Assembly: GCA_009927255.1 (NCBI GenBank)
Contig: RFNJ01000092.1
Location: 1-11,630 of the forward strand
DNA: 11,630 nucleotides
Direction of reading: 5' to 3'
From: Pseudomonadota bacterium
GTDB taxonomy: Bacteria; Pseudomonadota; Alphaproteobacteria; UBA2136; UBA6156
The notes beneath the pieces are model-generated. The model was not told the DNA's origin. It saw nothing but the letters and a program-made list of their open reading frames with translations, and did no database searches. Positions 7,435 through 11,630 of the stretch are shown piece by piece. Made by a program: the position numbers and the translations under genes. Position 1 is the stretch's first letter, and each line of letters opens with the position of its first letter.

Positions 7435-7510
7435 TGGTGGGCCGCGAGGGATTCGAACCCCCGACCAATTGATTAAGAGTCAACTGCTCTACCGGCTGAG
7501 CTAGCGGCCC
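7435..7510 (-). tRNA. tRNA-Lys, anticodon CUU
   Basis: Read on the minus strand this is a 76-base cloverleaf. The acceptor stem GGGCCGC/GCGGCCC is perfect. The D arm is GCUC/GAGC. The anticodon stem GUUGA/UCAAU carries loop CUCUUAA, giving anticodon CUU (7477-7475). The T arm is GGGGG-UUCGAAU-CCCUC, the discriminator is A, and CCA is encoded (7437-7435). It reads AAG. The mature 3' end is 17 bases from dif, with no terminator between them. Confidence 0.97.
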
Positions 7511-7522
7511 GCACCAAAAAAC

Positions 7523-7551
7523 GGTGTAGGCCGCAAGCCAAGCTGCGTCAA
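7523..7551 (-). promoter_or_regulatory. Probable promoter of tRNA-Lys(CUU)
   Basis: On the minus strand, TTGACG (7551-7546) is followed by an exact 17-base spacer and TACACC (7528-7523). The -35 box matches 5 of 6 consensus bases, the -10 box only 3 of 6. Spacing and -35 sequence are identical to those of the other lysine tRNA promoter at 201-229, which strengthens both calls. Confidence 0.5.
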
Positions 7552-7575
7552 GCCTTTTTCATGGCCCACAAAGGT

Positions 7576-7842
7576 TTAGGCGGCAAAAACCACCTTCGGC
7601 TGGGCCGGTGGCACAATCACAAAAGGCCCCAAGGCAGCGGGCAAAGCCACTCCTTCCGCCAGTCGCAAATTGGCATGGAATCCACTCAACGCCTCCCCCG
7701 TATCATCGCGGTGCAGCACACCCAGCACCTGCAGGCTCACGTGGTTTTCATAATAACCACCATTAAACAGCACCCATTCCGCTGGCAAAGCCGCCATCAT
7801 TTCTGCTTCATTGGCGTATTTTAAGTAATAATCGGTCCACAT
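7576..7842 (-). CDS. Small hypothetical protein of the phage tail-like module
   Basis: This 88-residue protein has no family I can name. It begins 'MWTDYYLKYANEAEMMAALP' and ends in a proline-rich 'PFVIVPPAQPKVVFAA'. It is soluble-looking with no signal peptide or membrane segment. Two in-frame ATGs are possible. AGAGGAGA (7858-7851) almost touches the first (7848-7846), so the second (7842-7840), 9 bases after GGAG, is the better start; the alternative adds 2 residues. It follows the tail-fibre-like gene closely and is the last gene of the module. By position it may be a small structural or chaperone-like tail component, which is inference only. Confidence 0.7.
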   Translation of the reverse strand: MWTDYYLKYANEAEMMAALPAEWVLFNGGYYENHVSLQVLGVLHRDDTGEALSGFHANLRLAEGVALPAALGPFVIVPPAQPKVVFAA

Positions 7843-7856
7843 CGTCATGCTCTCCT

Positions 7857-9164
7857 CTAAACGGTTAAAGCCTGCAAGTCAGCATTGCTCAGGCGGTCTG
7901 GCACATAGCTCAGGCTCTTCACCCAGCCATTCAGCCAACCACCGGCACCAATTGATTGCGGTTGGCCACCCACCCGCAAGCCATCGGTATAAACACTTTT
8001 CGGCGCCAAACTGGTCGGGCTGCTCGCGGTTGCCAACGCGCCATCCTCAGCCAGCATCCCTTGCCCGCTGCCAACCCGATATGCCAGCGCCAGCTTGCTC
8101 GCCGTGCCATCGGTATAAGCCACCGCGCCGGGGTTGGCCGCCACACCACCCGCCACAATCCGCGGATTATTAAACCCACTGCCAATAAACACCTGCAAGC
8201 GGTTGTTAATCGTCGCGTCGCTGATGCAAAATACGCACCGCGCCGCCGTATTACCAGAAATGGTAGCAAAATCCGCCAACACAGTCCCCTGTTGCTCACG
8301 CAGCCAATACATGCCGTTTAAACCAGCCTGATACACATCCGCCGCACGCACTGCTACAGTGCCATTGGTTTTAATCATGCTGGTAGCAAAGGCGCCTAGC
8401 TCCAGTTGCGGCAAACCAATACGCAACGTCACATCTACCGCCGCCGCGTTGGTTAGGTTCAGCAACAGCCCTAGCCGAATATTGGTCGTGCCCGCGCCGG
8501 TGGTCACACTCACTTCTGCCCGCTGGGTGCGCAGGGCCGCATTGGTCGGCGTGCGGGTGGCATTGGCCGTGCCGCTGCCACCAATCACCGCCAGCTGCAT
8601 GCCCAGTGAAGGTACGTTGGCAAGGCTGCCGCCCACCAACTTCACCATCTGGCTGCCCACCCACGTCTGGCTAGCGGTCGCTGCAATGCCAGTCGAACTT
8701 TCGTAAAACAGCACACACACCGTCGCATTGGTGGTGCCATTCAAGCGCACATCAAGGTAATCAATACCACTTTCCTGCCCAAACCCCTCCACCGTTGCCA
8801 CTAATCCCGCCGTGCTGCCACCCGAAAACCCCCAGTTGGTCGGTAAAGCGCCACCGCTGCCCACCACCCCCACCGCCGCACCGGCCATAGTGTTGTTGCG
8901 CAAGCTGTTGGTGCGGCTTTCTTCCACCAGCAAGCCCCTAAAAGCCAGCGTTGCAGGGTCATAATCAAAGCGTGGCCCATTGCTGGCCGCCACTACCCAG
9001 TTGCCAGTGCTGTCAAAGCATCCTGCTGCGCTGGCGCGGCTCACGCCCATGCCCGCAGGCAGGCTAAGGCTGGCAAAATTGGCCTGCCAGCGGCCACTGC
9101 CGGTAAAAACCACCTCGCCCATCGGGTTATCCGGCAACTCGGCCACTATATCCAAAGTCGTCAT
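7857..9164 (-). CDS. Phage tail-fibre/adhesin-like protein
   Basis: The protein is 435 residues from ATG 9164, preceded by AGGGAGGG (9180-9173). The reading frame stays open upstream to 9302, but that part overlaps the preceding gene and has no ribosome-binding site. Residues 65-86 ('RFDYDPATLAFRGLLVEE' region ending 'SRTN') are a motif I recognise from phage tail-fibre and structural proteins. Residues 253-277 ('QLELGAFATSMIKT' then 'VAVRAADV') match the recurrent end of their carbohydrate-binding-like beta-sandwich. The last 145 residues look like a LamG/concanavalin-type jelly roll ending 'LNGWVKSLSYVPDRLSNADL' (411-430). Composition is rich in Gly, Ala, Thr and Asn, with no signal peptide. 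The likely role is surface recognition by a virion or a phage-derived particle. No integrase, capsid, portal or lysis gene is present in the window. Confidence 0.8.
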   Translation of the reverse strand: MTTLDIVAELPDNPMGEVVFTGSGRWQANFASLSLPAGMGVSRASAAGCFDSTGNWVVAASNGPRFDYDPATLAFRGLLVEESRTNSLRNNTMAGAAVGVVGSGGALPTNWGFSGGSTAGLVATVEGFGQESGIDYLDVRLNGTTNATVCVLFYESSTGIAATASQTWVGSQMVKLVGGSLANVPSLGMQLAVIGGSGTANATRTPTNAALRTQRAEVSVTTGAGTTNIRLGLLLNLTNAAAVDVTLRIGLPQLELGAFATSMIKTNGTVAVRAADVYQAGLNGMYWLREQQGTVLADFATISGNTAARCVFCISDATINNRLQVFIGSGFNNPRIVAGGVAANPGAVAYTDGTASKLALAYRVGSGQGMLAEDGALATASSPTSLAPKSVYTDGLRVGGQPQSIGAGGWLNGWVKSLSYVPDRLSNADLQALTV

Positions 9165-9178
9165 CACAAAAGCCCTCC

Positions 9179-9490
9179 CTAGGCTTGCCGCACCTGAAAC
9201 GCCCAAGTCCCATCGGTCACACTCAAGCGCACACCGGTCACGGGGCGGAAAATTTTCTCCGCACCGGTGGCGGTGCGGTTGCCCAACACGCTGTTCACCC
9301 ACACCGCGGTACCGGCATTAATTTTCTCCACGTCATCCAGGGTAATTTGCACCCGCGCACCGGTGGCAGGGGTGCCTGCGGTCAGGCGGGCCACCACGGT
9401 CACTTCGCGGGTGGGGTTCACAATAAATTCATCGCCAGTCCCAGTAATACCAGTTTGCTCTTCAAAGTTGCTCACAATACGGCTCGGCAT
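9179..9490 (-). CDS. Small phage structural-like protein (hypothetical)
   Basis: This 103-residue protein, 'MPSRIVSNFEEQTGITGTGDEF' onward, alternates hydrophobic and polar residues and has no helix-rich stretch, suggesting a small beta-sandwich. I cannot assign a family. The start is chosen at ATG 9490, 7 bases after GGAG; an ATG at 9496 almost touches the same ribosome-binding site, and the longer open frame to 9604 runs through the leader terminator. It is the first gene of the module and its stop is 14 bases before the tail-fibre-like ATG. Position and composition suggest a small tail or decoration component, which is inference. Confidence 0.7.
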   Translation of the reverse strand: MPSRIVSNFEEQTGITGTGDEFIVNPTREVTVVARLTAGTPATGARVQITLDDVEKINAGTAVWVNSVLGNRTATGAEKIFRPVTGVRLSVTDGTWAFQVRQA

Positions 9491-9517
9491 CGTCATTCTC
9501 CAATGTTTGATTGATAC

Positions 9518-9571
9518 AAAAAAAGCCGCCCGTAAGCGGCAAAGGAACCAAATCCTCTCCACACGGGCGGC
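9518..9571 (-). terminator. Intrinsic terminator before the tail module
   Basis: On the minus strand GCCGCCCGT (9571-9563) pairs perfectly with ACGGGCGGC (9533-9525), followed directly by seven Ts (9524-9518). A shorter GCCGC/GCGGC hairpin with a 6-base loop abuts the same T-run. It lies between rpoH and the tail genes, so it stops rpoH read-through and/or the short leader transcript. Confidence 0.8.
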
Positions 9572-9576
9572 AATGT
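9518..9576 (-). ncRNA. Candidate short leader RNA or sRNA ahead of the tail module
   Basis: A transcript starting near 9576 from the promoter at 9583-9611 would be about 59 bases and end in the terminator T-run. Three elements compete or nest: outer arms 9571-9563 and 9533-9525 (9 bp), an inner hairpin AGAGGA/TCCTTT, and an alternative GCCGC/GCGGC hairpin using the same distal arm. There is no start codon with a ribosome-binding site in it. It could be a stable small RNA, or an attenuator controlling read-through into the tail genes that begin 28 bases downstream. Confidence 0.4.
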
Positions 9577-9582
9577 AGAAAA

Positions 9583-9611
9583 ACTCTACCCCAACCCGTG
9601 GCACTTGTCAA
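9583..9611 (-). promoter_or_regulatory. Strong sigma-70-type promoter upstream of the tail module
   Basis: On the minus strand, consensus TTGACA (9611-9606) is followed by an exact 17-base spacer and TAGAGT (9588-9583, 4 of 6 bases). The predicted start is near 9576. It lies between the rpoH stop and the intrinsic terminator at 9518-9571, so its transcript would meet a terminator after about 59 bases before reaching the tail genes. Confidence 0.7.
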
Positions 9612-9612
9612 G

Positions 9613-9633
9613 AAAAACAGTACAAGGCCTTGT
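9613..9633 (-). terminator. Possible weak terminator of rpoH
   Basis: A perfect 12-base palindrome ACAAGGCCTTGT (9633-9622) is followed, after four bases, by five Ts (9617-9613), 10 bases past the rpoH stop. The hairpin is short (4 bp plus a 4-base loop), so the stronger terminator further downstream may do most of the work. Confidence 0.35.
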
Positions 9634-9642
9634 TTATAATAA

Positions 9643-10488
9643 CTAATTCAGCAACCCCCGCTGCATAAACTTCGTCACCTTCCCCATCGCCCGCGCTTCA
9701 AGCTGGCGCACCCGCTCACGGCTCACCCCAAACTTATCGGAAAGCTCTTCCAGCGTCGGCAACTGCTCCTTATCCGTCAAATGGCGTGCCACAAAAATAT
9801 CGCGCTCACGGCCATCCAGCGTATCCAGCGCCGCCATCAGCTTACCATGGCGCTGCTTCACAATCTGCCGGCGCGAATACGCATCCTCTTGGTTGGGCCG
9901 ATGTTCCGGAATAAAATCCTGCCACTCATGCGCATCCTCATCGCCACCTACTGGCGCATTCAGGCTCTCATCGCCATGGCGCAGGCGCTGGTCCATGCCC
10001 ACCACATCCGCCACACTCACGTTCAACTCTTCCGAAATCCGCACCAACGCCTCAGGGCTCAAATGCATCCCATTCTCGCCCAACAGCTCGGCCTTCAAGC
10101 GGCGCAGATTAAAAAACAGTTTTTTCTGGGTACTGCTGGTGCCAATTTTCACCATGCTCCAGTTGTTCAAAATATATTCCTGAATATGCGCCTTAATCCA
10201 CCACATGGCGTAGGTCGAAAGCCGAAACCCCTTGCCCGCATCAAAGCGCTCAATCGCCTGCATCAGGCCAAGGTTCCCTTCCTGAATCATCTCTTCCAGC
10301 GGTAAACCATAACCCTTATACCCCACCGCCACCTTCACCACCAGGCGCAAGTAGCTATGCATCAGTTGGCTAAAGGCCTTGGGGTCTTTGTGGCTCTTCC
10401 AGCGCTTGGCCAGCTTTTGCTCGGCCTCAAAGCTTAGTGGCTCAAATTTCTGAATCCGCTCAAGGTAACCCGCAATCAACTCAGCCAT
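9643..10488 (-). CDS. rpoH: RNA polymerase sigma-32 factor (heat-shock sigma)
   Basis: The protein is 281 residues from ATG 10488. AAAAGGAG (10505-10498) directly touches an earlier ATG (10497) and is 9 bases before this one; the open frame to 10566 adds an unsupported N-terminus. RpoH directs core RNA polymerase to heat-shock and proteostasis promoters. Region 2 covers about residues 60-106 ('GLPLEEMIQEGNLGLMQAIE' at 61-80, then the region 2.4 tryptophans in 'YAMWWIKAHI'). The RpoH box 'QKKLFFNLRRLK' at 121-132 separates it from other sigma-70 proteins. Region 4.2 helix-turn-helix is 'PTLEELSDKFGVSRERVRQL' (244-263). Length is slightly short but normal. The 'SWSMVKIGTSSTQKKLFF'-type region 3 is typical of alphaproteobacteria. 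Many alphaproteobacteria carry two RpoH paralogues, so this may not be the only one. Confidence 0.95.
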   Translation of the reverse strand: MAELIAGYLERIQKFEPLSFEAEQKLAKRWKSHKDPKAFSQLMHSYLRLVVKVAVGYKGYGLPLEEMIQEGNLGLMQAIERFDAGKGFRLSTYAMWWIKAHIQEYILNNWSMVKIGTSSTQKKLFFNLRRLKAELLGENGMHLSPEALVRISEELNVSVADVVGMDQRLRHGDESLNAPVGGDEDAHEWQDFIPEHRPNQEDAYSRRQIVKQRHGKLMAALDTLDGRERDIFVARHLTDKEQLPTLEELSDKFGVSRERVRQLEARAMGKVTKFMQRGLLN

Positions 10489-10596
10489 CGTGAACATCTC
10501 CTTTTCTGTCACAATGTATGCATAAAGCCAAAAACCCACCCCCTGACACCACCAAAACCAATACAAATCATAAACTTAAAACCCATTGCCAAACCA

Positions 10597-10622
10597 CCCT
10601 AAAAACCCCATATATCCCCCCC
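10597..10622 (-). other. Putative G-quadruplex tract upstream of rpoH
   Basis: The minus strand reads seven Gs, ATATAT, four Gs, TTTTTA, three Gs. Splitting the seven-G run gives four runs of at least three Gs with loops of 1, 6 and 6 bases, which fits the usual quadruplex pattern. If rpoH is transcribed from further upstream, this would lie in its 5' leader. Confidence 0.3.
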
Positions 10623-10790
10623 AGCAGCACCTTACCGTTCCATATCCTCTCAACCCCAAGGTGCTGAGGAGAAACTGCTGCCACGTGTGGAGGCTTGGCA
10701 ATTTTACACGGCTCTAGCGTTTCTTGAACCTCCAAAGCACTCATAATGTTGAGTCAACCCCCCAGCGCCGCCGCAAGGCGGCGCTCTTTT
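10622..10790 (+). ncRNA. Candidate small RNA ending at a strong terminator
   Basis: A plus-strand terminator at 10764-10790 lies in an intergenic region where both flanking genes point away from it, so some plus-strand transcript should end there. Possible promoter boxes are TTGCCA (10586-10591), 17 bases, CATATA (10609-10614); the -10 is weak. The region is rich in pairing: CAGCACCTT (10625-10633) with AAGGTGCTG (10658-10666), an outer CAGCAG/CTGCTG (10622-10627, 10675-10680), a possible pseudoknot TCCTC (10645-10649) with GAGGA (10666-10670), and competing CGTGT/ACACG (10684-10688, 10706-10710) versus TGGAGG/CCTCCA (10688-10693, 10729-10734). No ORF with a ribosome-binding site precedes the terminator. 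It is not recognisable as tmRNA, RNase P RNA or SRP RNA; 6S RNA cannot be excluded. Confidence 0.4.
10764..10790 (+). terminator. Strong intrinsic terminator with GCAA tetraloop
   Basis: AGCGCCGCC (10764-10772) pairs perfectly with GGCGGCGCT (10777-10785) across a GCAA loop, followed by CTTTT. The T-run exists only in the plus direction. No plus-strand protein gene precedes it within the window; rpoH points the other way. Confidence 0.85.
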
Positions 10791-10827
10791 CATGCCTTGT
10801 CCAAAAAAGTTACACCCCATTCATCAG

Positions 10828-10886
10828 TTGTATCACTTTTATATTTACAACTATAAGTTGTATTGCTACTTTTAGTTGTAATACAA
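10828..10886 (+). promoter_or_regulatory. Operator-like TTGTA repeats upstream of gntR
   Basis: TTGTAATACAA (10876-10886) is a perfect palindrome that fits TNGTNNNACNA, the pattern bound by many FadR-subfamily GntR regulators. A 7-bp inverted repeat TACAACT-ATA-AGTTGTA spans 10846-10862. A third, imperfect copy TTGTATCACTT starts at 10828. They lie 49 to 107 bases before the gntR ATG. CATAAT at 10908-10913 is a plausible -10 box (5 of 6), but no good -35 was found. Autoregulation by the GntR protein is the simplest reading, by inference. Confidence 0.5.
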
Positions 10887-10934
10887 ACAACCAATGCAAC
10901 AAGCTAACATAATAAATCAACAAAGGATACCCCC

Positions 10935-11630
10935 ATGATGTCCCCCTTCACCTACGCCCTCCCCCGCGCCCGCCGCAGCAGCATTGTCGCGAATGAACTC
11001 CGCCGCCTGATCATCGCCGGCCAGTTAAAGGTCGGCGACCAACTCCCCACCGAAACCAAACTCTGCCAGCAGTTCGGCGTCAGCCGCACCACGCTGCGTG
11101 AGGCCGTGCAAACCCTGCGCACCAATGGCCTGCTCGATGTCACCCCCGGCCGCGGCAGCTTTGTCCGCACCCCCGATTTACGCCAACTGATGGCCGATAT
11201 GGCGCTGGCTGGCCGCAGCCAACACATCCAAAGTGCCGACATCCAAGCCCTGCGCCTCCTTATCCAAAAAGATGTTCTGAGCCGCCTCAAAAAAACCAGC
11301 CAAAGCCAAAAGAAAGACCTCTTCCAGCACCTCCTCACCCGCACCGCCGCGCCGGAAGACAATGCCCAGCTGGAAGTGAATTGGCACTTGGCCATGGCAG
11401 GCTTGGGCGGCAATCCGCTGCAAAAGCTGCTGCTGGAAATGCTGCTGATGCTCGAAACCGACCACCGCCTCCGCACCTACCGCAACCCCGACGCCGTGAT
11501 GCAAACCATCCACATCCAAATGCGCACCAACACCGCCCTGATGGAAGGCGACTACGCCCTGGCCGAACGCGTCCTCTGCCAATTCATCGCCCCCCAACTC
11601 GCCCACCTCCACGCCGCCCCCCACCCAACC
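10935..11630 (+). CDS. GntR/FadR-family transcriptional regulator (3' end beyond window)
   Basis: The frame is open for 232 codons from ATG 10935 to the window end with no stop. AAGGA (10923-10927) is 7 bases upstream of the ATG; a second ATG follows at once. The N-terminal winged helix-turn-helix is clear: 'SIVANELRRLIIAGQLKVGD' (16-35), then 'LPTETKLCQQFGVSRTTLRE' (37-56) and 'TPGRGSFV' (70-77). The C-terminal part (about 95 onward) is alpha-helical and resembles the FCD ligand-binding domain: 'EVNWHLAMAGLGGNPLQKLL' supplies an acidic residue and His in the metal-site spacing, and 'ALMEGDYALAERVL' is typical of its last helices. FadR-type proteins are usually about 230-250 residues, so little is missing. 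The effector is unknown. Codons are strongly C-ending, in line with the C-rich plus strand here. Confidence 0.9.
   Translation, partial: MMSPFTYALPRARRSSIVANELRRLIIAGQLKVGDQLPTETKLCQQFGVSRTTLREAVQTLRTNGLLDVTPGRGSFVRTPDLRQLMADMALAGRSQHIQSADIQALRLLIQKDVLSRLKKTSQSQKKDLFQHLLTRTAAPEDNAQLEVNWHLAMAGLGGNPLQKLLLEMLLMLETDHRLRTYRNPDAVMQTIHIQMRTNTALMEGDYALAERVLCQFIAPQLAHLHAAPHPT
10957..10964 (-). other. KOPS-type octamer right of dif, pointing left toward it
   Basis: CCCTCCCC on the plus strand reads GGGGAGGG on the minus strand and fits GGGNAGGG. It lies inside gntR and points left toward dif, the opposite orientation to the copies at 5926 and 6237, as expected on the other chromosome arm. Confidence 0.4.

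Larger units (their letters stand above)
10506..10934. promoter_or_regulatory. Divergent rpoH-gntR intergenic region, no protein gene
   Basis: These 429 bases hold no credible protein gene. From left to right they contain a C-rich tract (10597-10622) with quadruplex potential on the minus strand, overlapping inverted repeats, a strong plus-strand terminator (10764-10790), and TTGTA-type operator sequences before gntR. A weak candidate rpoH promoter on the minus strand is TTCAAG (10728-10723), a 16-base spacer, and TAAAAT (10706-10701). It would give a structured leader of about 200 bases. No sigma-32 promoter was recognised. Confidence 0.5.

Noticed and set aside
9173..9180. CCCTCCCT as another KOPS octamer right of dif.
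   Set aside because: It does not fit CCCTNCCC (the last base is T), and it serves as the ribosome-binding site of the tail-fibre-like gene.
7435..9490. Use of tRNA-Lys(CUU) as the attachment site of the tail-like module.
   Set aside because: Integrating elements normally use the 3' part of a tRNA, but the module lies at its 5' side, past an intact promoter. I found no duplicated tRNA 3' fragment on the far side.
9491..9604. An N-terminal extension of the 103-residue tail gene up to 9604.
   Set aside because: It would have to be translated through the leader terminator, has no ribosome-binding site at 9604, and encodes a cysteine- and aromatic-rich stretch unlike the rest.
7390..9640. The tail-like module as an Xer-dependent element flanked by two dif sites.
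   Set aside because: No second dif-like sequence (XerD arm TTATGTTAAAT) is seen right of 7417. CATAATGTTGAG at 10742 shares only part of the site.
10622..10790. Assignment of the orphan RNA to tmRNA, RNase P RNA or SRP RNA.
   Set aside because: The hallmark sequences are absent: no tmRNA tag-coding or acceptor part, no RNase P GAGGAAAGTC-type core, and no SRP GGTCAGG/GGAAGC-type tip. 6S RNA could not be tested by eye.
10952..11624. Two long minus-strand open frames of 174 and 148 codons at the right end.
   Set aside because: They are shadows of the plus-strand GntR gene, whose winged-helix sequence, ribosome-binding site and start are clear. The plus-strand frame is easy to miss because it has no stop before the window end.
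1..11630. CRISPR arrays, insertion sequences or transposases.
   Set aside because: No regularly spaced direct repeats, transposase-like frames or terminal inverted repeats with target duplications were found.

Overview
The window looks like an alphaproteobacterial chromosome of mid-range G+C. The best evidence is the sigma-32 gene, whose RpoH box and region 2 are of alphaproteobacterial type. Supporting evidence is a FadR-type GntR regulator and a long G+C-rich intergenic palindrome of the kind common in this class. The genus cannot be told from the sequence.

The central result is a dif site (chromosome dimer resolution site for XerC/XerD) at 7390-7417. It matches the Escherichia coli site at 24 of 28 positions, including the whole XerD arm. 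The plus strand is G-rich to its left (about 3000-7300) and C-rich to its right (about 7560-11630), whichever strand the genes use. FtsK-type GGGNAGGG octamers on both sides point toward it. The window therefore appears to span the replication terminus.

Left part (1-7272). A palindromic repeat and tRNA-Lys(UUU) come first. A minus-strand operon with two ATGA overlaps follows: a Wzx-like flippase, a GumK-like glucuronosyltransferase and a GT4 glycosyltransferase. A short divergent control region separates it from a plus-strand pair, a GT4 glycosyltransferase overlapping an RluD-type pseudouridine synthase by ATGA. Convergent to these is ugd, UDP-glucose 6-dehydrogenase, which makes the UDP-glucuronate that a GumK enzyme uses. 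Together they suggest assembly and export of a glucuronate-containing, xanthan/acetan-like polysaccharide.

Middle (7273-7551). The ugd leader, dif, and tRNA-Lys(CUU) with its promoter lie here.

Right part (7552-11630). A three-gene phage tail-fibre-like module on the minus strand is preceded by a consensus-like promoter and a short leader ending in an intrinsic terminator. Upstream is rpoH (sigma-32), then a 446-base intergenic region. That region has a strong plus-strand terminator with no gene to terminate, probably marking a small RNA, and TTGTA-type operator sequences. A GntR/FadR-family regulator gene begins at 10935 and runs off the window end without a stop.
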